The notes beneath the pieces are model-generated. The model was given only the letters and a program-made list of their open reading frames with translations. It was not told where the DNA came from and did not search any database. Shown in pieces: positions 25,023-33,390 of a stretch of 64,000 nt of DNA. The number at the start of each line of letters is the position of its first letter. Position 1 is the first letter of the stretch. The stretch is from a virus, in the IMG/VR virus record IMGVR_UViG_3300024308_000018, positions 62,001-126,000 of that record; one strand, 5' to 3'. Position numbers and translations under genes: made by a program.

Positions 25023-25095
25023 TGACGAAAACCGGACTAGCCTCTGGGAGGCCCATTTGATACACTGTTTGCACGGTGAGGGAATGGCCCGCACC
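25023..25095 (+). promoter_or_regulatory. Class P promoter cassette P1
   Basis: TGACGAAAACCGGACTAG at 25023, extended -10 TTTGATACACT with TACACT at 25061, then a 5' hairpin GGTGAGGG...CCCGCACC. The leader continues with CAAAGAGGA before the ATG at 25119. A TTTTCGTC/GACGAAAA inverted repeat links it with the preceding terminator. Confidence 0.75.
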
Positions 25096-25118
25096 ACATC
25101 CCAAAGAGGAATCAAACA

Positions 25119-25424
25119 ATGTTCGCACTCACTGAAAGCCAGATCGACTCCCTGCAATCTTTCGCTGCTGGCCTGCTCTCTGTTACCGACATCGCGCTGC
25201 GCCTGAAAGCCGACGACATCCACATTGTTGCGCTGACCGACAACCTCGATGCCGACATGCTGTACCTTCTGCAATCCGGTGAGAAGGAAGCCGTGCACGT
25301 TCCTTGCGTCGGCAAGGGCAGCGGGCAGTACGTGATGCAACTCAACCGCAGCACGCCAGCAGGTGACGACTTCGAAGCGCTTGTCGTGACCGTCAGCTAC
25401 TTACCCTCCACGATCCGCGCGTAA
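25119..25424 (+). CDS. Hypothetical protein, 101 aa (small paralogous family A)
   Basis: First gene of the P1 operon. It shares a layout with the products at 25470 and 27761: a helical N terminus with (S/T)VT(D/E)(F/I)...R(L/M) followed by an IxVxxL strand, then a variable middle and a beta-strand end (ALVVTVSYLP). The function is unknown. Confidence 0.85.
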   Translation: MFALTESQIDSLQSFAAGLLSVTDIALRLKADDIHIVALTDNLDADMLYLLQSGEKEAVHVPCVGKGSGQYVMQLNRSTPAGDDFEALVVTVSYLPSTIRA

Positions 25425-25431
25425 CAAATGA

Positions 25432-25455
25432 GGGGCTGGGAAACTGGCCCCTATA
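25432..25455 (+). terminator. Weak hairpin, possible attenuator
   Basis: GGGGC-TGGGAAACTG-GCCCC followed by TATAT between two genes of the P1 operon; the T-run is poor, so partial termination or mRNA stabilisation is as likely. Confidence 0.4.
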
Positions 25456-25469
25456 TAAGGAAGCGAACC

Positions 25470-25781
25470 ATGCAACGCCTTACCGAAAAACAGAAGAACG
25501 TGATCCAGTTGTTCAACGCCAGCGAGATAAGCGTAACGGAATTCGTGCAACGTCTGGCCGAGGACGGCATCGTTGTGGAAGAGCTGTGCCCCACACCCAC
25601 CGACGCGCAAGATGCAATGATCGCGTATGGGGTCAAAGAGTGCATTCGTCTCCCTAGAATTCGCGGCGCTGATTACGGGTCGCATGCCGCGCTGCAAGTT
25701 ATCGTGCTCAAGCACGTAGTGAAGACGCCGCGCAAAACAGTCAACCAGACCTACGTCGTGGAAATCAAAGGAGGCCAATGA
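25470..25781 (+). CDS. Hypothetical protein, 103 aa (small paralogous family A)
   Basis: Aligns with the 25119 and 27761 products: EISVTEFVQRLAEDGIVVEEL matches their VTDIALRLKADDIHIVAL and VTATEFIQRMYEHNIVVQSI segments (shown in part). The start has AAGGAAGCGAACC. The function is unknown. Confidence 0.83.
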   Translation: MQRLTEKQKNVIQLFNASEISVTEFVQRLAEDGIVVEELCPTPTDAQDAMIAYGVKECIRLPRIRGADYGSHAALQVIVLKHVVKTPRKTVNQTYVVEIKGGQ

Positions 25782-25987
25782 TGCGCACCACGTTATCTAA
25801 AGAGCGCCAAGCAATGTTGCTTACTCTTCTCAGCAAGATGTCGCCGGAAGATCAGCTGTTCGTGCACGACAAACTGCACAGCAAGATCGATACCGTCAGG
25901 GAGCAGGCCGCTATCCGCGCTCGCAAACATGGCGCACAGCGTCGCCGGGTGATGTCACGCATCCCTACCGATCCTGTGCAGTCATGA
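25781..25987 (+). CDS. Small helical basic protein, 68 aa
   Basis: Helical, with a very basic C-terminal half (RARKHGAQRRRVMSR). ATG 25781 is preferred to 25778 for spacing to GGAGG; both overlap the upstream stop. The function is unknown. Confidence 0.78.
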   Translation: MRTTLSKERQAMLLTLLSKMSPEDQLFVHDKLHSKIDTVREQAAIRARKHGAQRRRVMSRIPTDPVQS

Positions 25988-26298
25988 GCTGCGACCACAT
26001 CGTCGGCAGCGTTGGGGCCACATACTGCACGGCGGAAATGTGGCCCCGCTACGTCAGCGAGTTCGAAGCCGCCGTCGAGTTCTTCAACACAACGCGACTC
26101 GCTGTTCCACATCCGGGCTTCTGTGAACGTCACGCATTCTGTTTCAAGTGCGGCGAGCGCATTGACCCCAAAGTGTTCAATCAACCGATTCCAAAATTCC
26201 AAGGCGTGCCGCAAATCTACGCGCGGTTCGCAAAGTTCAATGAGAGGGTGAAGAATGTCAAACTGGAAAGTAAGCGAAAAAGGCGAGCCGTCCGATAA
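25984..26298 (+). CDS. Small zinc-finger-like protein, 104 aa
   Basis: Contains CERHAFCFKCGERID (about 44-58), a probable zinc knuckle, and a Lys/Arg-rich C terminus. The start overlaps the upstream stop (ATGA) and the end overlaps the next gene by 44 bp. Confidence 0.78.
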   Translation: MSCDHIVGSVGATYCTAEMWPRYVSEFEAAVEFFNTTRLAVPHPGFCERHAFCFKCGERIDPKVFNQPIPKFQGVPQIYARFAKFNERVKNVKLESKRKRRAVR

Positions 26299-26821
26299 GT
26301 GGGAACTGTCCGTCATTGATATGGATGCGGAGGACGCCGCGCAGCTGGCACGCAGCTACGCATGGCAAGGCCCGCACAAGATCATCGTGTGGTCGAGTGC
26401 AGGATCCGCAGACTACAAAGCGCTGCCCGCACTTGCGCTGTTGTTGCGTCAATCTGCGCACGACTACGCAACGGAATTGAACACGGCGGCGCAACGTACT
26501 GGTCAGACTGACGGCGCAGCGCTCGACATGTACTCACTGCGCATTAAGTTGAATCGTGTGCTGGCCGAAGGGGTTTACTTCAAGGGCGAAGTGATACCCG
26601 CAGACCTTCCTGTGAATTCTGACACACTGCAAGAGTTCTGGGACAGTGTGCGGGGAGTAGGTAACTCGGTGCTCGACTCGCTAGATGTGGTTGACCTGAT
26701 GCTGGCAATAGAGGAAGAGTTCAACGTACCGATCCGCGAGAAGGAGATCGCGGCAGTAATTCAGGATCCGAAGTACGCTGACGTGGAAGATGTTCTGCGC
26801 TGGCTTGCAACCAAACCCTAA
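26255..26821 (+). CDS. Protein with C-terminal acyl-carrier-protein-like domain, 188 aa
   Basis: Residues 1-110 are an unrecognised alpha/beta domain. Residues about 120-188 match acyl carrier proteins: VLDSLDVVDLMLAIEEEF puts Ser142 in the DSL motif that carries phosphopantetheine, followed by the acidic recognition helix and a final helix (DVEDVLRWLA). First of four tandem ACP-like genes. No ketosynthase, acyl-ACP synthetase or phosphopantetheinyl transferase is seen in the window, so any modification would depend on host enzymes. Confidence 0.75.
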   Translation: MSNWKVSEKGEPSDKWELSVIDMDAEDAAQLARSYAWQGPHKIIVWSSAGSADYKALPALALLLRQSAHDYATELNTAAQRTGQTDGAALDMYSLRIKLNRVLAEGVYFKGEVIPADLPVNSDTLQEFWDSVRGVGNSVLDSLDVVDLMLAIEEEFNVPIREKEIAAVIQDPKYADVEDVLRWLATKP

Positions 26822-26838
26822 TGATGGAGAGCATGACA

Positions 26839-27168
26839 ATGGGCAAACCTACTGCACGTGAAATCAGTGAACTGCGCAGCAAGATGATCAACGCTGCCAA
26901 TGACGGCTTCTTTCAATTCTGCGCCGAAGAGCTGGGCGGCAGCGAGAAGATTACGGAAGCGAATCTGCAAGCTGCATGGGACATCGTTCGCGATGAAGAT
27001 AACTCGAACTTTGACTCGCTGGATCGCATCGAGTTCTTGATGGCGGTCGAAGACGAGTTCAACTGTGACATCGACGAGCAAAGCCTGCTCGACGCAATGC
27101 GCAGTGACGAGTACAAAGACGTCAACGCCATTCTGGTGTGGATCGATAGTCGCACCAACAGCTGGTAA
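26839..27168 (+). CDS. Acyl-carrier-protein-like protein, 109 aa
   Basis: FDSLDRIEFLMAVEDEFN keeps the DSL serine (Ser60) and acidic helix II of ACPs; DVNAILVWI is helix IV. An N-terminal helix of about 40 residues precedes the domain. Several ATGs are possible; 26839 has GGAG nine bases upstream. It is clearly related to the 26255 C-terminal domain and the two following genes. Confidence 0.73.
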   Translation: MGKPTAREISELRSKMINAANDGFFQFCAEELGGSEKITEANLQAAWDIVRDEDNSNFDSLDRIEFLMAVEDEFNCDIDEQSLLDAMRSDEYKDVNAILVWIDSRTNSW

Positions 27169-27179
27169 GAGGTAGTGCC

Positions 27180-27497
27180 ATGAACGCACAAGAGATCCGA
27201 AGTGCTTTGTTTGCAGAGTTCAACAACTACGGCGACATGCTGAAACGTCTCGGTCTCTCGCCTCCTATTTACGCGCCACAAGATTTAGCCGTCGCGTGGC
27301 GTGCCCTTATAGAAGGCAACGAGTTTGACGAGATGGACTTCGACCGGATCATGATGCACGTGCAGGAAGCAAACGCATGGCACATACCGACCAAAGTTAT
27401 CAGCGCGTTGTCTGGCGGCGGCCCCTTCATTGACGTAGAGGCGGCCATCCACCAGATTGAAATCCACATCATTTCAACCGGACTATCAGAGGACTGA
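27180..27497 (+). CDS. Degenerate ACP-like protein, 105 aa
   Basis: Same architecture as its neighbours (DLAVAWRALIEGNEF then DEMDFDRIMMHV), but the phosphopantetheine serine is replaced (DEMD in place of DSLD, Glu51). It cannot be a normal carrier and may be a structural or decoy paralogue. AAGAGGTAGTGCC precedes the ATG. Confidence 0.65.
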   Translation: MNAQEIRSALFAEFNNYGDMLKRLGLSPPIYAPQDLAVAWRALIEGNEFDEMDFDRIMMHVQEANAWHIPTKVISALSGGGPFIDVEAAIHQIEIHIISTGLSED

Positions 27498-27498
27498 C

Positions 27499-27750
27499 AT
27501 GGTAAGCAAAGAGCGTGCACGTAGCGCCATCTATAAAGCGCTGAGAGAAGAGTTCAACCTGACAGTCACTTGCGACGCTGACGCGTGGCGTGCTGTCCGC
27601 GATATTGACTCACGCGATCTCATGGATCTGGTGATGGAGATTGAATACGATCTCGACGCCAGCATTGACACCGACCAACTTGGGGCCGACTTCCTCGACG
27701 GGGAAGATACTGAAGTGGCTCTCGACCTGCTGGTCAAATCACTCTACTGA
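27499..27750 (+). CDS. Acyl-carrier-protein-like protein, 83 aa
   Basis: DSRDLMDLVMEIEYDLDASI retains the Asp-Ser pair (Ser38) and the acidic helix; length equals a free-standing ACP. AGAGGA precedes ATG 27499; the upstream extension of the frame lies within the previous gene. Confidence 0.68.
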   Translation: MVSKERARSAIYKALREEFNLTVTCDADAWRAVRDIDSRDLMDLVMEIEYDLDASIDTDQLGADFLDGEDTEVALDLLVKSLY

Positions 27751-27760
27751 AGAGGTTTGT

Positions 27761-28036
27761 ATGCGAGTAACTGAAGCAACCGAAGCCGTGCAGCTTATTG
27801 ACCTGCTGCGCCACCGCATCGTAACCGCGACTGAATTTATTCAGCGCATGTATGAGCACAACATCGTTGTGCAATCAATCCGGCCCGCGCGGGATGCTGA
27901 CGTAACGACAAACGAGTTTGTGCGTCAGGCTTTGGTGTGCGGCCCGTCTCTCGGTCTCACGCTGGAAGTCGTGGTCGCCGACGAACAATGCCGCATCGCT
28001 CCCGAAACTTGCACGCGCATGATCATCGTTATCTAA
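27761..28036 (+). CDS. Hypothetical protein, 91 aa (small paralogous family A)
   Basis: Third member of the family with 25119 and 25470 (ATEFIQRMYEHNIVVQSI). Together these flank the ACP-like cluster, suggesting repeated local duplication. AGAGG precedes the ATG. Confidence 0.82.
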   Translation: MRVTEATEAVQLIDLLRHRIVTATEFIQRMYEHNIVVQSIRPARDADVTTNEFVRQALVCGPSLGLTLEVVVADEQCRIAPETCTRMIIVI

Positions 28037-28050
28037 CAAGGAATAGAACC

Positions 28051-28827
28051 ATGTACGAAATCAAAAACTATGAGGCAGTTGTCGACCAAGCAAACGCAAT
28101 GGTCGAGCAGATCGATCCGGCTAACGGTCTGGTGCAACGCGTCACGTTCGTGATGACTGTCCCGCAGGCAGTGACCCGCTTCCCCGCCAACCTCGCCACA
28201 TTCCAAGAGCGTGTCGGTGAGCAGCTGTCGTGGATCTACAACATTGCAGGCGCGAAAGCCAAACTGGTTCGACGCTTTGCAAGCAAGAGCATGCTGTTCC
28301 GTTCGAGCGGCACGCTCTCGCCGTCTCACCTTCTGACCTCCGAATATGAGGTCGAATTCAGCAACCCTGAATTCATGATGGCGTGGACTCCGGACGCACG
28401 TCGAGCACTGTTGGCGTTTTCGCGTGCGCTGTATTCCCTCCGCGCGGACTACAGCGGAAACGAAGATTACAACGCGCTGGCGAATCTGGTTCACAGCATG
28501 CTGAATGCTTCACTGGCCCCGTGGTTTGTTTGCGACGGCTGCGCAGAAGAGCATGAGTACAAGCGCATCATTGCAGAGCACAGCAAGAACCGCAGCAACG
28601 CCGTGATCCAAAGTATCCTGCAACGCGTCAGCAATATGTCAGCCGCCGCATTCTTCAACACTGACATCGGTGGCGACCTCGTTGCTGAAGACGGCGCGCC
28701 GATTCGCGCGTGGGTGCTGGATCGTGTGCGTTACGAAGAGCTGCTGTTCACGACCTTCACACATCGTTGCATTGGTGTGAAGGGTACACCTATCAAAGAA
28801 GCCGTCGCTGATGGCGCGGAGATCTAA
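28051..28827 (+). CDS. Hypothetical protein, 258 aa
   Basis: Soluble, mixed fold, with a CDGCAEEHEY stretch near 167 that may bind metal. No family recognised. AAGGAATAGAACC precedes the ATG. Confidence 0.85.
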   Translation: MYEIKNYEAVVDQANAMVEQIDPANGLVQRVTFVMTVPQAVTRFPANLATFQERVGEQLSWIYNIAGAKAKLVRRFASKSMLFRSSGTLSPSHLLTSEYEVEFSNPEFMMAWTPDARRALLAFSRALYSLRADYSGNEDYNALANLVHSMLNASLAPWFVCDGCAEEHEYKRIIAEHSKNRSNAVIQSILQRVSNMSAAAFFNTDIGGDLVAEDGAPIRAWVLDRVRYEELLFTTFTHRCIGVKGTPIKEAVADGAEI

Positions 28828-28836
28828 GGGGCAGCT

Positions 28837-29853
28837 ATGTCGTCAATTAAATTGAGTCAAGCAATTCAGGCTGTATTCGGTGCTGTCGTCTCACTGGGGC
28901 GCACCAGCACCGAAACCATGCAACGCCCGAGCGCTGAGACCGTGGGCAAATACCTGTCGATGGATCCTGAGAGTGCCCAGCGCGCTCTCAACAAAAAGCG
29001 CTCCGGCGTGTGGGAGATTCCCGTGTCGTTCGACGGCGTGGAAACTCCAGACGTGGAATGGGCACTGCACCTGATGGCAATGATGCTGAGCACGCGTCTT
29101 GATTGTGCATCCAACGTTGTGCGTCGTTCGTCTTCCGCCGCTGGCCTGTCCAAAGCAACGGTCGCCAGCAGAAATGGACGCGTGCACTTTACGGTGCTCA
29201 CCGAACGCCCGATCTGCGCTATCGCGTTTTCGTTCCCGCGTAACGCGCTGCATTTCACGGCGCTGGTGTCTGCCGCTGAAGTGTTCGCACTTCTGGAAGA
29301 CTGCGCGCAATACCATGCACGTGAAGATAACGATGTGATCCGGCCGCTGACGAAATTCATCCTTCGCCACGCTGCATCGTTGCGTGAGTGCCTGAAGCCT
29401 GAGAAGTGGTGCCTGTCACCTATCGACTACTCCACGATGTCCGCAGAGTTGGAGGTGCTGCGCAATCTTCCGGACGTTCAGCAAATGGTGTGGAACTTCC
29501 GTGGCGCTTTCCAGTACGCGCTACTCACGGGGCTGGTGAACAAGGACAAGCAATTCGACGCCAGCCCACAAGCCCAACGTGCTTACGCCAGTCAGTGGCC
29601 CGAGCTGACTCATACATGGATGGCTATGTGCGCATGTGAGCCGCTGGCTTTCCTGCACGCCGTGATCAATCTTCACGCGCCGATGTACGATGACCGCGAA
29701 GCCCCGAACAAAAATGTCCTGCAATTCCCCGACGTTCCGGCCCTACCCTCTACCGCATCCAGTTTCGACTACGCGGTAGAGCTGACGGCTGGCGGGCAGC
29801 TGGCGGCCCCAGTGACGAAAACCGGACTAGCAAGTAAGGGGCTCAATTGGTAA
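28837..29853 (+). CDS. Hypothetical protein, 338 aa, whose 3' end encodes part of promoter P2
   Basis: No family recognised. The last 14 codons (PVTKTGLASKGLNW) are translated from the P2 cassette, and the TAA stop is the first three bases of its -10 TAAACT. The natural C terminus may therefore have been replaced when the cassette arrived. Confidence 0.83.
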   Translation: MSSIKLSQAIQAVFGAVVSLGRTSTETMQRPSAETVGKYLSMDPESAQRALNKKRSGVWEIPVSFDGVETPDVEWALHLMAMMLSTRLDCASNVVRRSSSAAGLSKATVASRNGRVHFTVLTERPICAIAFSFPRNALHFTALVSAAEVFALLEDCAQYHAREDNDVIRPLTKFILRHAASLRECLKPEKWCLSPIDYSTMSAELEVLRNLPDVQQMVWNFRGAFQYALLTGLVNKDKQFDASPQAQRAYASQWPELTHTWMAMCACEPLAFLHAVINLHAPMYDDREAPNKNVLQFPDVPALPSTASSFDYAVELTAGGQLAAPVTKTGLASKGLNW

Positions 29854-29886
29854 ACTGTTTACACGGTGAGGGAATGGCTCTCACCG
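29813..29886 (+). promoter_or_regulatory. Class P promoter cassette P2
   Basis: TGACGAAAACCGGACTAG at 29813, TTGGTAAACT with TAAACT at 29851, palindrome GTAAAC-T-GTTTAC, then hairpin CGGTGAG...CTCACCG and leader CAAAGAGGAA before ATG 29907. Confidence 0.75.
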
Positions 29887-29906
29887 CTCCCAAAGAGGAA
29901 AGCATT

Positions 29907-30311
29907 ATGTCCGTACACTTCCACCTGATGACCGTTACCGCCAACCGCCACGACTTCGCCGCCGACATGATCGAAGGCACGATGACGGCACCCACCAGCT
30001 TGGGGCTCGACTCCGATCTGTTCGGGCCGGATGACGGCGTGCACTGGTCGCAGGCATTCGTCCCTTACCTCATGCTTGGCGAACGTGCTGAGCAGAGTGA
30101 AGGTCAATTGTGGGTCAGCGATAGGGCTGGTGCACAAGTGGAGCTGGCATTCATGATCGGGCAGATCACAACTGCGATGCAGTACGCTGACCCGTGCGCC
30201 AACTACTACGCGAGTCGCGCACACTTCGCCAAGATGCTTTGCCTGCTGCACGCGGCGCAAATGTACTCGGCGATCCACCCGGAGATCGTATTCGAGATCA
30301 GCTGGTTCTGA
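29907..30311 (+). CDS. Hypothetical protein, 134 aa
   Basis: First gene of the P2 operon. Helical C-terminal half with aromatic residues (YYASRAHFAKMLCLLHAAQMY). No family recognised. AAAGAGGAAAGCATT is the ribosome binding site. Confidence 0.85.
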   Translation: MSVHFHLMTVTANRHDFAADMIEGTMTAPTSLGLDSDLFGPDDGVHWSQAFVPYLMLGERAEQSEGQLWVSDRAGAQVELAFMIGQITTAMQYADPCANYYASRAHFAKMLCLLHAAQMYSAIHPEIVFEISWF

Positions 30312-30315
30312 TAAC

Positions 30316-30343
30316 AGGGGGCATTGGCAACAGTGCCCTTGAT
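30316..30343 (+). terminator. Possible terminator
   Basis: GGGCA...TGCCC with a weak TTGATT tail, after the first P2 gene. Confidence 0.5.
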
Positions 30344-30370
30344 TATCACAACGAGAGGGAAGACCGAATA

Positions 30371-30799
30371 ATGAAACTGACTATAGATGTTGCTGACGAG
30401 ATCATCGTGCAGATTGTAGCGCGCAATCCTGAATGTTCGGTAATAGAGACCGTGCAGAATTTAGTGCGTAGCGCAATCGTCGGCGAAAGCAAGCCCGCAA
30501 CACTGCGCAACACTCGCTACAAGAAAAATGACGTTGCCCACAAGATGGCGCAGGAGCTGCTGACCCACGTACTCAACGAGCTTCCTGTTGCGCGGACATT
30601 TCGCGCACTCGAAATCGCCGACACTTATTTCGGCGACCGCCTCGCCAAGAACGACCGTGGGCTACGTTCGTCGCTCGGCATCCATTTTGGTCGCTTATGT
30701 AGCGCACACCACAAAGCAGCGGCGACAGGCACCAAAGTCATTGTGCCGGATACAAACCTTGCACGCGGCGCATGCTTCTACGTAACCCTTATCGGTTAA
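30371..30799 (+). CDS. Hypothetical protein, 142 aa
   Basis: N-terminal strand-helix with EIIVQIVARNPECSVIET; the centre (AQELLTHVLNELPVARTFRALEIA) looks like a winged-helix or helical bundle and ends in a short GFLRSSLG-type basic segment, compatible with DNA binding. No family recognised. Confidence 0.83.
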   Translation: MKLTIDVADEIIVQIVARNPECSVIETVQNLVRSAIVGESKPATLRNTRYKKNDVAHKMAQELLTHVLNELPVARTFRALEIADTYFGDRLAKNDRGLRSSLGIHFGRLCSAHHKAAATGTKVIVPDTNLARGACFYVTLIG

Positions 30800-30859
30800 C
30801 TGATACCAAGAATTCCACAACCCAGCGCAATGAGCGCTACATCATAGAGAGAAATAGAG

Positions 30860-31303
30860 ATGAAAGCTAAACACGTTCAACTGCACCCTTACGCAAACAT
30901 CGACGTCAACAGCTGGGCGCTGCGCATCCGCATGATGCGTGAAGCCCTCGGCCTCTCCCGACCCAAGTTTGCTGAGCTGGTCGGTGTCCCGCCTACAACG
31001 TTGAAGAACTACGAGCTGGGCTATCGCGAAGTCAGCTGGTCATTCATCTACGCGCTGCTGGGTAAAGAGCAGACTCGCCAGCTGGCGCTCGCATTGTTCG
31101 TCGACACTCCGCTGTTCACTGTTCAGGATGATCTGAGCCGGGTCGGTGAAGTGCAATACACGATCCCGTCCGTCACTGGTTGTAGCCTGTATTCGGCGCA
31201 CGGCATGTTGCGCTTCCTTGGGCTGCGCATTACCAACGCAATGAGCGACGTGCCACTCGACGGCCTTTATATCAACCGCTGGATTAACTGCTTCAGCCAC
31301 TAA
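30860..31303 (+). CDS. XRE/Cro-type helix-turn-helix regulator, 147 aa
   Basis: Residues 23-60 (RMMREALGLSRPKFAELVG then VPPTTLKNYELGYREVS) fit the Cro/CI HTH: an RxxxGLS start, FAELVGV for helices 2-3 and the NYExG turn. The C-terminal half is unrecognised. A repressor or activator of phage or host promoters is likely; class P boxes are possible targets, but nothing in the sequence proves this. Confidence 0.8.
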   Translation: MKAKHVQLHPYANIDVNSWALRIRMMREALGLSRPKFAELVGVPPTTLKNYELGYREVSWSFIYALLGKEQTRQLALALFVDTPLFTVQDDLSRVGEVQYTIPSVTGCSLYSAHGMLRFLGLRITNAMSDVPLDGLYINRWINCFSH

Positions 31304-31369
31304 TGCTCTACCTCGGCGGCGAACACACGTCCGCCGCACACTTTCAAATTTATCACGGAGATACAGCAA

Positions 31370-32437
31370 ATGAAAACCAACGTACAACTCACTATCGGTC
31401 AAGTCCTGCACCTCACCCAAGCTATGGCACTGGATGTTGCGGACAAGCAGCGCAGTTTCTTGTCTTCCTATCTGGAAGATTGCGGAACGCGCGGCGTGAT
31501 CAGTGTGCTGCTCGAAATGGCCGACGCGGATTTCAAGTTCGACTGGAAGGACATCTACTCCAACTTGAATGAGGATGAAGAGGACAACGACTCTGATTCC
31601 TACGTCAAGTATGCACAGGCGTGGCATGAGGGGACTTTCCCCGTACACATCCTGCACGCCGAAGTGCTGTCCGATGACGTAGTACGCAACGCACTCGTTT
31701 CCTACGCCGAACGCGTCAGCAGTGCGCAGACATTCATCGTTACTTACAACGATGTCAGGGAGCAGGCAGCCGAAAAATTCCTGTCGTACAATTCCGGTAG
31801 CGGCATTGCGTGCTCCACCCAGCGTAACTTCAACAAGCGGGTGACCACCAACCCCGTTGGACACATCGCGTTTTCCGGTACTGCTACCCCCGCAGCCCTT
31901 TATGCAAAACTCAACAATGCACGGGGCTGGGCACGTGACATGATCAGTATCCTGAACAAGGCACTGAAGAAAGATCGCTTCACGGCTGCCGTCATTCCCG
32001 TAGTCGAGCAGCTGGTCGCAGCGCTGGAAGCGGTCAAGAAAATAAAACCCGTGGATGGCGAAGGCTACAACATTTACCTGATGTCAGAAGCTATAGCCCA
32101 GCAGGTTCTCACCGCTGTTGGCGCAATCGAAGGTCTCGCAGCGTCGGAGATTCGTGAAGTCCTGATCCGCTCCGTGCTTGTCTGCCCGCCCAATATCGAC
32201 TGCGAGCCCAGCAAGAAAGTGAAGAAGCTCATAAAAGAGCACGGCGCGGTGCTGACCGACGATCTTGTGAAGCGCGCGATGAAAGAGTTCTACCATGACT
32301 GTGACTTCTGGGAGTGCATCGCACTGCTGGACGTGGTGGGCATCGCGCACCAGTACGTGCGCGACATGACTCTGGTTAAAGACGGGGAATCGCTGGCAGC
32401 TGACTGGCTGAGCTGGTCGCACATCACTGTCGCCTAA
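31370..32437 (+). CDS. Hypothetical protein, 355 aa
   Basis: An acidic stretch near 65-75 (NEDEEDNDSD) separates an N-terminal helical domain from a larger helical domain. No family recognised. It is followed by a strong terminator. Confidence 0.86.
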   Translation: MKTNVQLTIGQVLHLTQAMALDVADKQRSFLSSYLEDCGTRGVISVLLEMADADFKFDWKDIYSNLNEDEEDNDSDSYVKYAQAWHEGTFPVHILHAEVLSDDVVRNALVSYAERVSSAQTFIVTYNDVREQAAEKFLSYNSGSGIACSTQRNFNKRVTTNPVGHIAFSGTATPAALYAKLNNARGWARDMISILNKALKKDRFTAAVIPVVEQLVAALEAVKKIKPVDGEGYNIYLMSEAIAQQVLTAVGAIEGLAASEIREVLIRSVLVCPPNIDCEPSKKVKKLIKEHGAVLTDDLVKRAMKEFYHDCDFWECIALLDVVGIAHQYVRDMTLVKDGESLAADWLSWSHITVA

Positions 32438-32457
32438 CTCAAACCAACAACGCACAG

Positions 32458-32483
32458 AAAGGGCGGGAATGTTCCCGCCCTTT
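32458..32483 (+). terminator. Terminator-like perfect hairpin
   Basis: AAAGGGCGGGAA-TG-TTCCCGCCCTTT. The TTTGGAG after the stem also serves as the ribosome binding site of the next gene, so read-through is possible. Confidence 0.75.
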
Positions 32484-32493
32484 GGAGATCAAG

Positions 32494-33381
32494 ATGGCTA
32501 TATACAAAATGATGGGCATTGCTGCCGCCGACGCTGCTGTGTCGTACCTGATCAAAGCTGCTGCCGAACACCGCTCCACCTACTCCCCACAACGTTCAAT
32601 CAGCGCACACCTGAAGGTCGACGGATTCGAGACCCTGTACGTTCGCGCATTCCCCGCCGCCGCAATCCCGCGACTGGTAATCTCGTCTATCTCTATCGGC
32701 ATCGATCATAGTGACAAGGGAGTGTTCACCGCGTTTCATGATCGCTTGATGCAGCGCGCCGATGGGATGATGGGCTTCATCGTCGAGTATGAGAACCTGA
32801 TCAGCGCCCGTCTGCTCAACTACCTGTTCCGCGCTGAGAAGTTTGCATTCCTCGGCGGCCGACTTCGCGAGTTTGAACGTGACCGCCTGACGCGCTCCTA
32901 CATTCAGGAAGCGGCCCGCATCGAGTGCGAGGAAGATTCCTGCGCCCTGATCACGTCACCCAGTATCGTGTGCCCGAAGTCGTTCTATCAGTGGCTCGTG
33001 TATGCGGCCGCCGCAGCGGCGAACACTCCGCGCGTTCCCCTCAATCCGCTGTACTACGATCACGTCACGAATGACGTGGACGAGAGCGAACGTTGGGCGG
33101 GCGATTTCCCGTGCACTGTTACCACGGTAACCGCTGGTGGGCTCACTGCACTTAACCTGATCGTGCGTAACGCTCCCGATGGCACTGACTGGGGCGAAGT
33201 CAACGCATGGTTGCGCTCCCGCGAATTCACGTACCATGACAGCAGTGTGGCGGCCCCGCAACGTTACGATCTGGAGAGTGCAAAACCGCGCGACAGAATG
33301 CACAACATGTTCGTCACGGTCTACGAGAAAACAACTGGCGTCGCTCACCAATTCACAGTAACCATTACACAGCAAAAATAA
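32494..33381 (+). CDS. Hypothetical protein, 295 aa
   Basis: Ala-rich helical N terminus, mixed fold after. No family recognised. ATG 32494 has GGAG six bases upstream; an upstream TTG overlaps the terminator. The mRNA 3' end encodes HQFTVTITQQK, a beta strand. Confidence 0.85.
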   Translation: MAIYKMMGIAAADAAVSYLIKAAAEHRSTYSPQRSISAHLKVDGFETLYVRAFPAAAIPRLVISSISIGIDHSDKGVFTAFHDRLMQRADGMMGFIVEYENLISARLLNYLFRAEKFAFLGGRLREFERDRLTRSYIQEAARIECEEDSCALITSPSIVCPKSFYQWLVYAAAAAANTPRVPLNPLYYDHVTNDVDESERWAGDFPCTVTTVTAGGLTALNLIVRNAPDGTDWGEVNAWLRSREFTYHDSSVAAPQRYDLESAKPRDRMHNMFVTVYEKTTGVAHQFTVTITQQK

Positions 33382-33390
33382 GAGGCAACT

